NCBI RefSeq assembly: GCF_949628265.1
Contig: NC_088789.1
Span: 3,534,001 to 3,598,000, forward strand
Length of the DNA stretch: 64,000 bases
Source of the DNA: Cloeon dipterum
Lineage: Eukaryota; Arthropoda; Insecta; Ephemeroptera; Baetidae
Reading direction: 5' to 3'
Shown: in pieces, positions 1-12,701 of the stretch
Position numbering within the stretch: the first letter of the stretch is position 1
Layout: each line of letters begins with the position of its first letter
Translations under genes and position numbers: made by a program
The notes under the pieces: generated by a model
Database searches by the model: none
What the model saw: only the letters and a program-made list of their open reading frames with translations
What the model was told of the DNA's origin: nothing

Positions 1-2230
1 AGGAGAAAAAGCGTGAAAGAAAAGTTTTCGTAAGTAAAAATATTTAGATCTAAATTTAATATAGATTCAAAGCAATTTTATTGCGGATCAGCAGAACAAC
101 AACTTTTCTATATTTATTATGTTAATCCATCTTGATTGTGAGACTCTGGGCTCACTTCGGCTTTGTCCGCGAGGGCAGGGTCTTAGTAACTTGTTTTCCT
201 GAAGTGTCGCCCTTTCTCACATGATTTTATCTATTTGTATTTAGCTTTGTGATAACATTAATGTATTATCATATGACAAAATGTGAGAAAAATAATAATA
301 ATAAAGGAATTCATTAATTTATAAATTTTATAGCACATAACATTATGTAATTACATAAATACATATATGTATAATATATGTATGTATATTTTTTATGAAA
401 CAATCGTAAATATGTATGTTTGCATGCGTGTATGTTTGTATCTTTATATATTATGTATGTATGTATTTGCAAGAGTCAATAATGCTAAGTGAGATACAGA
501 TATTATACATACATGTATCTATCTAATGTGTAATCCTGTACAGAGACGTAGAGCTGCTAGAGTTGAACGTATCTACAAAACGCAGTTCAACGCGAACGCA
601 AAGGTAGGAAGAGGCTACGCCAGGGCTACGCTAAACACACTAAACACAGCACTGAGCACACCACAACTTACTAAAAATTCTTACGTGTCGTGCTTTTGCT
701 TTATGCTCGCTCACCATGATAGCATAGTGAGAGTGCCAACTTTGAAGTACGCTGATCCGCTGATGGAAAATCCTTTTTGTATGCGCTAGAAACGAAAAGT
801 ATTACTAAAGGTTAGAAGACATTTAAAAATGTCAAAGTATGTATTATACAACTCTTTCTGGCTTAAAACCAAAAGATAGCGGGAATTATATATAACTTGC
901 ATTTGATTAAATTAAAACACAATACTAAAATTGGTATTAACGTTTCAAATATTTTGAATCCCAACAGGTAGAAAAATAAAAAAAAAATTAAAAAGCATAT
1001 ATCGTCAGCCAACAATTAACTTTTGCCGATGCTTTATTACTATCAAAAATTATTTGCATCTTCGATATCCCTGCCAAAAATCTTCATTAGCAAATATTAC
1101 CAATGATATTTCAACCATACGCTTCATTGGAATAATATTAATAAATGATGAATGAAAAATGATTGCAACACAATGTTGCAGCAATATTAAAAAAATAATG
1201 AAAAACAATTATGCCACACAATCACACATTCTCTCTGTGTAGACAGAGGCAAACATTATAATATGTATAATTATATTTTAAATATAAATCTAAAAAAAAA
1301 TGTTAAAATTTAAAACGCGTTTTTACCGAGTAATAATTATAGTTTTTCGGAAAAACCCAACCTTTCTGGAATTCTATTTAATTAATCAATGATCGTTTAT
1401 TGATTTTTCATTTTTCTAGATTTGAATGTGGGGGATATCATCTTTTTTTATAAAGAAAAAACGCGACATCCTTGTTATAAATTTGTAGATCATATTAATC
1501 ATAAGATAAATATGCTAATGCATTTTATCAATAAAATAGAATAAACATTATTAACTCCTGCAAATTCTACATATATATACATAAAGATACATGCATGCTT
1601 ACTAACACATACATACATACATATCCACGATTGTTTCATAAAAATATACATATAATTATTTATGTAATTACATAATATTTTGCGCATTTTTCCAAATCAC
1701 ATGCATTTTTATTGAAAAAAATGTTGATTTTTACAAAGCAGTAAAAATTTGTCCTTATAGATTCACCAAAAGAACAAAAATTCTAACACTACATAATCGA
1801 ATTTTACCTCAATTTTGGGTGCTTATTGCGTGAAATGTGACATTTATGGAGTTAAATTCGGAAAAATTAATGAGGAAAAACCCAAAACTGTTTGGTTTTT
1901 CCAGCTGGTTTTTCTGGGCAAAAAACCAGTGGTTCATTTTTTGTGCATTTCAACACTGGACACAAGTCCAACTATGGGTAGCTTTTGCAATTCTGATGGT
2001 TGTATAGAACCCGAAATTTGTGGTTGCAAAAATAATAAAATTTGAAATATTCCCATTTTTGCAGTTTTAAGTTGGAAAAAATATAATCACTAAGAAAAAA
2101 TATTTGCAAAGTTCGCATTTGTACTGGGACATCTTTTGTACACATTTTCTAAATTTCAAAATCGTATTATAAACATAATTTTTTTAGATTAAATAACCTT
2201 AAAAATATTCATAATTAGGAAAAAACATCA
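1..2230. other. AT-rich non-coding stretch with repeat fragments
   Basis: No exon chain or recognisable protein could be supported here. The DNA is strongly AT-rich with TATG-type simple-sequence runs around 360-480. The block at about 1830-1950 resembles, in inverted orientation, the block at about 52480-52640, so at least part of the stretch is dispersed repeat. An 87-codon open frame at 526-789 has no recognised relative and no supporting splice sites. Confidence 0.6.
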
Positions 2231-2966
2231 ATGCCTGCATTTGCGGAAAAACAGGATTTTGATATATTTTCCAAAATATATAACCAAGTACACTGCTTTG
2301 AGTTCTCCAAGGAAAAGAAGGAAGATGAAGTGGTAACCAAAGATGAAAATGCAAATAAAGGAATAATTTATTGAGAAAACCCTTTGATTGATTTATCTTG
2401 AATACATTTCTAGCAGCAGCAAAGGCGAAATCTCGGTTTAGATTTAAAAGTAATTTTTATCTAAGTAATGTTAATCATCAGGGGTTCATTTTAGAGCCTT
2501 TTGGACAACTCCACGCTTCCGAAAACTCGTCCATTTTAGACAGGCTTCCCAGCACCATTGGCCGGCCAGGAAACAAATTATTCACAGAGGTGGGCGATGT
2601 GTTCGAACACCACATCTGCAACAAACGCAATATTTAGCGAAATTGGCAATCTCAATTATTTCTTACACAGCTATTGTAAATTCAAATTTGGCAGCATTAG
2701 AATCATGTTACACTTACGTTCGCGAAACCAAGGAAAAAGATTTGATCTCTCGAGATCACATTATTCTTAATTATGGCACAGAGAGAGCCATAATTATCGT
2801 TGTACGCGTTAATGGAATTCCGCAGCCCAAAGATGTAGGCCAGCCATTCGTCTTGCGTTGCCTAAAAGAACAAATAATAATATTTATCAGTGGTTGTGAA
2901 TATGTGAATAAGACGATCGACTATTTTTTTCTGATTTTTCAATCGTTGCGGTATGCGGGACCTTGA
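2231..2966 (+). pseudogene. Degenerate coding-like remnant, family not recognised
   Basis: Three plus-strand frames follow one another with protein-like composition. A 47-codon ATG frame at 2231-2374 starts MPAFAEKQDFDIFSK. The next frame, to 2637, contains ILEPFGQLHASENSSILD and GRPGNKLFTEVGDVFEHH. The third, 2634-2966, contains VNSNLAALESCYTYVRE and NGIPQPKDVGQPFVLRC. No plausible intron joins them, so the simplest reading is one old gene broken by frameshifts, either a mobile-element or virus-derived protein or a decayed host gene. I could not assign a family. Alternatively these are chance frames, but the charged and aromatic residue mix argues against that. Confidence 0.4.
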
Positions 2967-3871
2967 ATAAGCAAAAATGGTGCAATTATCAGCCTCTTGA
3001 AATTTAAAGTATGCTTAAAATCGTCTAAATACCCGTTTAAATCTTCAAAACCCGTTCGAAAATATATCTCACTCATAAATATGTAACTATTTTTTAAGTT
3101 TGGACGAAAATATTTAGACACCTTTAAAAGTCATGCATTTTTTAAGATTAAAACTTCTTAAAAATTACAAACACACACACGTGACATTTGTACGAAAACG
3201 TACTTTTTTGTTAGTAGTGCTTAATTTTGTCAAAGAAAGGGACGATATTTGGGCTGAAAAGATGGCCTTATAACCATTTCAAGTGGCCAGAAACTGTTTA
3301 ACAACCGCTTAATATGCACAGGAATTGAACTAAAAATATTTGACTATATTTCCTTAAATAAATACGTCTAGAATATCATTCATTAATAATAAATATGAAA
3401 AATCTAGTTTATCGCAATTAGCTTCTAATAATTATATAAGACTGCAGTGCCTAAACAGTCGTGTTGTGACACTCTTTGGCCTGTTACTGACTTTAGCGGC
3501 GCCCATGACCAGGCGCCAGTATCGACAGTCAACAGCGCCGTATATTTTCCAGAATTGGCATTTATTTTGGAAGCGTGTAAGATTTTAACGTGATTTTCGC
3601 GCCCTCAGCGCACAATTTGTCTGAACCATCCACTGGCTGACGCGTATATCTGGCGGCCAAACGCACCCTCCCCCGATTTATCGGAGAGGCTGCATTTTGG
3701 GCTTCCTCTGAGATGGTTTTCCGACCTCTACCGAGCAACAACTAGCGTACGCGCCATCCAGCCACAGCAATAAAAGTAAGCATTTTGTCAAAGTCTTGTC
3801 TGCGTTTTAATAATTAACTTAACGGTAAATATGGCCAATATCGCGATTGAAAGCCTTTTTATAATTATTAG

Positions 3872-4468
<597 letters not shown>

Positions 4469-5091
4469 AAATATAATAATAAGCAAGGCAGAATTAGTAA
4501 TATTGAGGAGAGACTTTTGAGAATGGTTTGGCCCAGCAGCAGATAGAGGTTAAATAGAGAGGTATCGGCGCGGCGGAGGCGCAGGTCTGCTCGGCACGTC
4601 GGACAGCCCTCCCTGCACTGCGTGGACCGTAAGTTACAGGGAACAGCCAGGCATAACATTTTTCGTGGTGTTACAGAAAGAAAGGTCACCACAAGTCGTA
4701 ATCGAACACCAGATTAAGGAGACCAAATTTTTTATCAAGAAGGGACAAGATATATCGGGAGGGAACAAAAAGATATAGAGAACATTTACCAGACTTTCCC
4801 CTTCTCGTAGTTTATTTATGGTTGTGCTATTGCTCTCATTGTGATTTTCGTTGCAAATTGGCGCTTCTTTAAACCTCTTGACATGACCAATGTTGATGGC
4901 GCGGGTGAATTCAAAGCTAATAAGAGTGCTGATCGCTGCGAACTTCACGTGGCTGAAAACACGTATATTCTCTTTGCTGCGCTATTAAAATGTATAAAAT
5001 ATTCACTTGCCTATTACGAAGTCCGTGCATTGGAAGTTGCATCAAGCTTACTGGGATTGCTGTCATAGAAATGAGAAAATAATTAATTTGT

Positions 5092-8000
5092 TTAATGTTG
5101 ATTGTTCAAGTATTTGGTTTCCGTACAAATCGAATTGGTTGCCGGATCGTAATTGACGTTGGCCTCGCTCTGGTCACTGTCATATACTAAAGTAGGCTGT
5201 TTCTTCGGCGTAAGGTACAATGAATTCAACTTTGATGCTTCCATGGCGGCCAGAATCTTCAAATGCAACTCAAACAAATCACCATCGACGAAATTATTCT
5301 GAATTAACAAGAAGCAATATAGCCGTTAATTTTATTATTTAGTTCAAAATATTGGGGATTCAAAACATAAAATGAACGCGTCAGCAATTGAAAAGAAAGG
5401 AAACCCCCGGACATAGCAACAAAAATTTGAGTGTCCATCTGTGTGTTTCAACAGGTCTATAAAATTGCAACACAACCTAATTTATGCATTTGAAAAATGA
5501 TTAACTGAAAAATAAATTGAAAATGGGTGTGCCAAAAATATTCAGCGAGAAATTGAAACAATGATTAAATATTCCTAACGCGAAACGCGGAGAAACAATA
5601 TATAAATATATATGCACTCTTTCTGGGTGTTAGCCAAATGAAACGCTTTTAGGGGGTTTTGGGCGATTTAGACGAGTATTGAAGTGTGGTTCGAAAAGCT
5701 TAAAATGCATTTTAAGTGCTCCTTTGATGACCCCGTAGGAAGAACAAAATAAAGTAGTCCATTATCGTCTGATACAGCCCTACCAAGGAGTAAAATTGTT
5801 CTAGTTTGCTGGGGAATAGCGGCTCATCATCGGGGCTAACCACATTGGCTCTTATTGATTCGATTTTCTTTAGTCCCTGTTTCTTGGTCTCTGCGTCCAT
5901 CCAATTCAGTTTCGTCCCATTACTTTTGAGGTACTCCTTAATTTCGCTAAACATCCATAATGCCTGAAAGTATAATTATATAATTATAGGTCAGTTTATC
6001 GCCCTGTGAAGCTCGGTTATTGCCGATTAATGTGAAAGAAATTATAAGATTCCCCACAAAATATGATTGCGCTATTGAAATCATAAATAATTCTCATTAA
6101 GAACTATTCTTTTTTTTTTAAAAAAAAAAAGCAACGCTTAACTCACTCCATGTGCCCGTAAACAGAAATAGTTGAATAATTATTTTTCTTTCACCTGTTC
6201 TCTCTGGTCTTTGTCGAGGTGAATCTTAGCGTATTCGAAGTTAACGATATATCCATACACTTTTTTGACCATTTCCACGCAAACCTTCCACCTTGGAGTA
6301 CTTATGCGGGTGGCACCGACCTTCTGCCAGAGGGTTTGTTGCCTCATTTGGAATTCTCTTGTTGTGTAAGGGGCAAGGGACGAAAACGCTCTCCACCAGA
6401 TGTACATCTCTAAAATTTAAATATTGGGTCAAAATAAAAAATTATTTAACCATCACCGTCAGTATAAGAAACGGATAAGTAGTATTTATATTTCAAAACT
6501 TTTTAACTATTTCCGAGTATATGGCTGATTTGCAAAATATCTCACCGATCATTTCAGGGCTGCTGGTGTGAAATAATCGCGACCACCGCTCGAAATATTG
6601 CTGATCTCTAACTATGATCCGCCAGTCCTTTTCTTTTCTATTAAGGCTGGCGTTTTCGTCGCCATCGAGCACTTGGTTGAAGTACATAGACCAGTTAAAC
6701 TGATTGAGTTAGAAAAAGTTGAGAGATGAGAATAAACTTCGTGCATATTAAGGAAATGGTCTATTTACCCTATGTGTGGAGTTTTTTCTGATATGCGAGT
6801 CGGTGATCTCCTGCAATTCACCTGCGGTCATTTCCAGGTAATGCCCCGCATTTGTCGTCATGTTTCTCAGTTTCGAGTGAAACGCGTAAATATCGCTTGC
6901 CATTCGTTTCGCGTCCACAGTCGCGCCTGGAACCTACGAATTTCAATCCGAGCATAGCATGTAGCAACATATTGAAATCAAAAATTACGTGTTTGATGAA
7001 CATGTTGATGTAATCAGCAATAAAAGCTTCAACAGTATCTCTATCTCCCTGACATTGGGTCTCTGGAAATTCCTCATAGCTCCCTTTATGAACCTGCAAT
7101 CAATAAAAAATTCGTTGAAGAAGAAAAATCGCTCAAAATAGTCTCCTGTTTTCAAATATCAAATCAAATGACGCACATTTGTATGAATTCTACTGGATGA
7201 ATTAATCCTGTTTAATTATTCCGTGAAGAGGGGGGGGGGCAGTTGCTGACTGCCACAATACAAATATATAGACATAATATCGTATTATTTGTCTTGTTTT
7301 ACAATATGGGATAAAAACAAAATCGGTTTCACTTAACAACATCAGCACAATATTTCAATTTCTATTTACCGAGCATGATCTTTTTCTTTTCGGATCACCG
7401 AGCAATGGAATGATTTGCCTCAACCACTTCAAGACAGAAATTTCGAGCATTTTACAACTGACCTTAAAGTTCATCTGTGGCAAAAATTTTAAAGTGTGTG
7501 TGACACTGTTTCAGCAAAGGCCTTGTTTGGCTTGGTTGCCGACGTTTTAGCGACATGATCGATTTTTCAAGTGCCTTTTCAATGTATAAAATATGGTGTT
7601 ATAGAGGAATAAATAAATAAATAAAAGGATTAAAATCGGTACCCAGTCCAAAATTAGAGATTCTAAACTATGCTAATCCCTCCAGGGTTGCATAACATTT
7701 ATATTTTCCCTCATATTCCAAGATGAAATGAGAGCGGTTTAATTTATAAAAAAAATTGGTGGATTCATATTTTTAAAAAGGGGTTCATATTCAGACCTGC
7801 AGGACGTGTTTTGAGCTGTCTAATGGATGCTGTATGACGTCTAATGAGAAGAAAATGCTATCGCCCAGCATTTTTTCTGCGTTGATTAAAGCCCTTTGCC
7901 ACGAAAATCTTTCTCGTTTCTTCAACGTTGGCACTGGCGGAAGCCCTAGAGAGCGAAAAACTTCCAGAATAGGCTCCACACCCTTCTTTTCTCTTTTGTC

Positions 8001-8751
8001 TGAGGAAAATAAACTTGAGGTGGTCAATCTGTTATTGGTATACGTATTTTTAATTTAAATATTGTTGGTTGAAATGAAAAATTATATTTGGATATTCATT
8101 ATTATTGTTCAAATTAAGAATAATAAATTCAAATATTGTCTCAGAGTTAAAGTCACGCAGATGAGTTACCTTCATCCAAGCAGCTTCGGTACAAACTTCT
8201 CGCCTGCATCAAAGGAATCGCCGTCAAATATGAGTTGTCAGCCTCAAGGATTTCTACATAAATCAAAATGCGTGTCACGTAATAATATCGGTCAATATAT
8301 GTGTTTAAAAACCTCTGATTTGATTCATGCTTTGGTCTTTGAGGAGTTGAAACTGGTCCACGTGCGAGGTACCGTCGGGGACAGGGTGTTTTTCGATCCA
8401 TCCTCCGCATGCAAACTGGTAGAAGTCGTCGCACGGATCGACGCTCGTGTCGACAGACGAAGAAAGTCTTGCAGCTAATTGTAAGGAAAGAAAACAAATT
8501 GAGCTAACTGCATGCTTCCAAAGAGCATGTCGAGTCCCGCCCGTGTTGAGGGTGTCTTAAGACGGGACGCCCCAAAAGAACCATTTACCTGAGATTGATG
8601 TAGTAGTGTCAATATTTCCACACGGCGACATTTTGACAAATGGGAACACAAATGCGCAGGTAAAAAAAATGTGCAGTGGTAAATAGCGCAAATAAAACCT
8701 AGAAAAAATCGGAAAAAATATTACATTATTTACCATTTTCTCAATGTTCAT
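5092..8751 (-). pseudogene. Neprilysin-like M13 peptidase relic, frameshifted and lacking the catalytic half
   Basis: Exons on the minus strand, in order, are 8751-8587 (hydrophobic segment YLPLHIFFTCAFVFPF), 8474-8313, 8253-8170, 7999-7797, 7093-6769, 6699-6546, 6409-6195, 5963 to about 5760, and 5298 to about 5117. Family marks are DPCDDFYQFACGGW, LYRSCLDE, the KHVLQ region, WRAFSSLAPY, PRWKVCVEMV, LNWMDAETKK and NYDPATNSI. These cover the N-terminal M13 domain. The zinc-binding HExxH and ExxxD segments were not found in the 5 kb downstream. Near 6905-6930 the frame shifts by one base between LGLKF and TVDAKRMAS, with only about 11 nt between, too short for an intron. The exon ending near 5760 has no good donor. 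The usual CLTPEC segment is reduced. A possible first coding exon at 9105-8994 ends in a GTGAGT donor but does not match the next exon's phase. A divergent inactive paralogue or an assembly error cannot be excluded. Confidence 0.8.
8500..8578 (+). repeat. Fragment of the flanking inverted-repeat family
   Basis: The segment gctaactgcatgcttccaaa through tgaggg to gacgggacg matches the reverse complement of 9290-9360, just outside the right repeat arm. It is a third, truncated copy in the same orientation as the left arm, lying inside the first intron of the M13 relic. Confidence 0.7.
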
Positions 8752-9105
8752 TCATTTTTTATAATATTAAGCGTCTTAATCTAGTTAACTCACTTGAATT
8801 TTGAGTTTGCGTCAGTGGTTTTAGAAATCTTAAACTCCCGTTTTAGAAACTTCTCACGTACCTTTTTAATCAAAATTGCATAACAATAATTAATACATCG
8901 AATAATTAATCATAATTTATTCCAAAATAAGTTTTGTGAACAGCAACTTGCCAGGAGGAACTTTTGGCACAAAATTATCTCTCGTCATACTCACGTGGTT
9001 GAACATGCTGGGCATCACGGCTAGTGGTTCTTTGAAATGACTTGCTACGCGCTGTCGAGGTTTCCAATATGCGCCCTTTACATTCACTTGTGTTATATTT
9101 TTCAT

Positions 9106-10465
9106 TTTTGTGTTTTAGAGGAAATATCGTAAACATACTTCTTACTAATATTTTTACTCGACCTGCTTAAACGGGAAACCACGAAAATTTATTTATTATT
9201 ATTTATTTGTAATGATTGGTCAAAATAAATTCTCTGCGAATGTGGATATATTGACTCAAAAACATCAATATCAGGTAAATGCTTGTATGTGCTTCCCGTC
9301 CCAGGACACCCTCAACACGGGGCGAGACTCCACAATTATGTTCTTTGGAAGCATAATATGCAGTTAGCAATAAAATCACTCTCCTTAAACTGTGATCCAC
9401 TGAACTACATTATTCAACAAGGCAAAATATATTGCCAACAATCAGTCATAATTATTACCAACTCGGCTGCTCAGGCGCGGCAGCGAGTTGGAATAACTTT
9501 GAGAATTTATAGAAATATTAATTGCCTCACTGCATGTGAGCAGTCCGAAATCGTTAGAATAAAATCTGCGTCTTGCTGGCCTGGCAAGAGCGCGCAACTA
9601 AATATTCTCAGCAATCTCTAAACTCAAATAGTCCAGTTTCTCCAAAAATTAGCAAACTATGAAAATTGCAAACTGATTGACGAATTAAACTCCTTTTTAT
9701 TAATTACGTTAATATCTTTATTTGAACTCTCTGCATTTATCAAATGGAAAAGTAGAAATTACACACTGCCGTTGAACTGCTTTGTAACATTGATTCATGA
9801 TGTTGATTTATTGGAACGTAAGTGACTCGATGCTCTTTGTGGTTTTGTAGTTAATATATTGTTTTTTCATTTCCATCATTTCCAATACACTTTAAAATTT
9901 GAGCATATATCCACGTAAAGCCCTAATTAATCGCAATTTGAGGATAATATTGAGAGCAAATTTAATCAATATTACTATCTATATTATTTATAAAATTATA
10001 ATGATAAATTAATAACTTAATAAAATCAAAGTCTTCTCATGAGCGCAAGAGAAACGCGCCAGAATTTGTGCGTGGCGCCAGCATCGCATATTTGCACCAG
10101 CGCGAAATTTAAGTTGCCTCTGGCCTCAGATTTTAAATTATTTACTAGCTTTCCACACGTGCCTTAACTCTGCAGTGAGCTAGCTATTCAGTTAAGGAAT
10201 TTTTTGTTATATTCCGCGGAAAAAATAGAGACTTTGTTGTGGTCAAGGGAAACGAAAAAATTATTAAATACTCCATGCAGAATCCAGCCTGATCCGAACT
10301 TTTGACTTCCACTGTACTTTTTAAAGATGGCTGCCTTTGTTTACCACCGCTGATGCTGACTGCTTCGAGCGGGCCAAACACAGTCTCAAATTGAAGAAGG
10401 TTATGTCGAATTTTTTACCCGAGTTGGAACAACTTAAGTGATTCAAGCTGGAGTCGACGTGCAAA
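9106..10465. other. Intergenic between M13 relic and msl-2
   Basis: This is a divergent intergenic stretch. Its first two thirds are the right copy of the inverted repeat. The remainder (about 9830-10465) is the likely msl-2 promoter and 5' untranslated region, with a GC-richer patch at about 10040-10120. I see no coding exon or RNA gene. Confidence 0.5.
9290..9830 (-). repeat. Right copy of the ~0.5-kb inverted repeat
   Basis: This is the reverse complement of 3872-4349. On its inner side (9290-9343) it extends into sequence shared with 8500-8578, so the full element is at least about 540 bp and the left copy is cut short by the GA tract. It carries the same internal hairpin, ccaactcggctgctcaggcg pairing with gcagcgagttgg. 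Confidence 0.75.
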
Positions 10466-12701
10466 ATGAACTCCACCAGCCTGTATGTTTCGACGTGCCG
10501 CGTGGTTCTCCAGGCGGACAGCGAAGATCCATCCAGCTGGGGAGACCTTTACCGGCTGGTGCCCTATCTAAGACAAAGTCTGTCCTGTACTGTCTGCGGG
10601 AATTTACTGATTGAACCTTTCACACCCACGGACACGAACTGTCAGCACCATGTCTGCAAGGTTCGACCACTCTACGAAGCTAAAATTAGTGCTGTCCGAA
10701 CTTTCCCACCAAAACATTTGCTCAAGGACACTTCCCATTCACTCCATTGTTTACATCACTTTCGATTTCACCCTTGAACTCTAGATGTTACATTTTTGGC
10801 AATTGTCACCGCGAAAACAAATATTTTCGCTACTTTTAATATTAATAAAAATTCCGAGAAATTGATACAAGAAATAGATTTTGTTTCTTATGGTTGACAA
10901 ATTCGTGGGGATAACTTTTTGTGTCTCTTTTTTAATGGTTTTGTGGATTAAATTCTCAATTTGTGGCTGATTTTTTTAGAAATAAATAATTTGATCTCAT
11001 TTTTCAGGGCTGTCAAGGAGGAAAAAAGAAATTGAAACCCTCCTGCGGCTGGTGTAAAAACTATGAAAAATACGTTGAAAACGTTCAATTGCGGATTCTT
11101 CTGCAGTGCTATAAAAAACTGTGCGAGTACATAACAAGCACATCGATATACCGAAAAATTGCATCCGCCATCCCCACCAATGGAGGCAGTTTAGTTGATT
11201 TAATCAACGAAGGTGCAGGTTTCAAGGTATGGAGCGCCTTATAGTTAAAACAACAAACGCCCTAACAAAGTTCAATTTTCCAGGACGACTACAAGAGTAC
11301 AGCTGGCCTTTCAAAGTCTGCATACAGCATCTTACCATGCGTGTACACAAGCAGTTCGACGCAGACCTCTGGGGCGATAGCAACGACACCCTCTGCCACA
11401 GCAGCCGTTTCTACTGCGGCGTCCACCAAAGTGGACACTCCTCCCCCCATTAAAACCGTCTCGAACGGCCAGTCGCTGTACTCAGTCATGTACGCCAGCG
11501 GTAACAAGATCACCATCAAACGAAAGGCGAGCGGCGAGCAAATTTTGCAGACAGCGCCAGCCGCGGCGACTACAGTGCTGCAGCCTGCCACCACCGCGGC
11601 AGCCACTGTCGCACAGACGCCCATGACGGTGGCCACTGCGCCGGTTGAGGTGACTGAGAACGAGTTCAAGAAGCCCAAACAAGTCAGCGTGGTAATGAAA
11701 ATTTAACATTATTTTTCTTGTTTTTTATTGAGATTTTTAAATGATAGGCGTTAGCGGTAACTCACATTATGTGCTCAATGTTTATCAGGTGAAATCGCCC
11801 AAACCGAAAACTAAGAAGAAAGGCTGCCGCTGTGGAAATGCAACAGCAACACCAGGGAAGCTGACATGTTGCGGGCAGCGATGTCCGTGCTATGTGGAAG
11901 CTAAAGCTTGTGTCGAATGCCGATGCAGAGGTTGCCGCAACCCTCATCGTCCAGGAGGCAAAAAGGTGAGCTCATGCAAATTCAAAAATTAAGCTTCTTG
12001 TCTCAGGTAAAATATTAATGCCTTCTCTTCCTAACTACGTCCTGGCATTTTATTTCATCTTTATTTTTCTGAATCTGGGAAGTCTCATTGAATGCAAAAA
12101 CATTTTATTTAAGCCTTTTCTTCTTTGTTCAGCAAACATAGATTTTATCCTATCTGTTAACTGCAATAATGCCTCTATTAAAGTCAAGTGAAAGAAATTG
12201 TTGTTGACCTCTTAAGGATTTCATTAAGCAGCACCAATCTGTTGTGGAAGTAATATTGATTGTATCATTCCACCTGTCTTGCTTTTGTAGGTGCGGCCAC
12301 ACATTCCCGAGCTCCATTCGATCCAGATTCACCTTCCGACACAGACGACTGGCCAGACAACAGCGGGTGCAGCTGTCAGCGTGGCCCAGCAGTTGACGGC
12401 CACGACGCATCACTTGCACAACACAAGTGGCGGCATGATGATCACAGCGAGCCCCAGCCGACAGCTGCACCAAATCGTGGCCACCAGCGTCGGCCACACG
12501 TCGACCATACTGGAGGCGAAGAATCTGCAGGGCCAGCAAATCTTAGGCGTGCACCCGCAGCTGGTATACGCACCCTCGTCCACTCTCAACCTGCAAAACG
12601 TGTCGAGTGTGTTGCCAGCAGCCTTGTTAGTGGGGGACGAGAAGTCTCCGTCGAACTCTGATTCAGAGACTGAGGACAGCGACGTGGACGTTGATGTGTG
12701 A
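10466..12701 (+). CDS. msl-2: MSL2-like E3 ubiquitin ligase (RING + CXC)
   Basis: Five coding exons, all in phase 0: 10466-10660, 11008-11226, 11284-11691, 11789-11965 and 12291-12701, giving 469 aa. The RING finger is split by intron 1: CTVCGNLLIEPFTP...CQHHVCK, then GCQGGKK and PSCGWC. It is followed by the MSL2-typical VQLRILLQCYKKLCEYI. Exon 3 is Ala/Thr/Pro-rich and low in complexity. Exon 4 is the cysteine-rich CXC DNA-binding domain (GCRCGNA, CCGQRCPCY, CVECRCRGCRNPH). The C-terminus ends in an acidic SDSETEDSDVDVDV tail. In Drosophila MSL2 is the male-limiting subunit of the X dosage-compensation complex; in other animals it is a ubiquitin ligase without a proven sex role, so the role here is open. 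It is shorter than fly MSL2 and nearer to vertebrate MSL2. Confidence 0.95.

Noticed and set aside
526-789. 87-codon plus-strand ORF near the left edge
   Set aside because: Not recognised, isolated and without splice signals that would place it in a gene. Kept only as a note.
6905-6930. Intron between gtaggttccag ends in the M13 relic
   Set aside because: The GT...AG span would be about 11 nt, too short to splice. A frameshift is the better reading.
8917-9105. First coding exon of the M13 gene (MKNITQVNVKGAYW...)
   Set aside because: It has a fine GTGAGT donor, but its phase does not fit the next exon, so it was not joined to the relic.
11289-11678. Antisense ORF over msl-2 exon 3
   Set aside because: It is a shadow of the Ala/Thr/Pro-rich coding exon on the plus strand.
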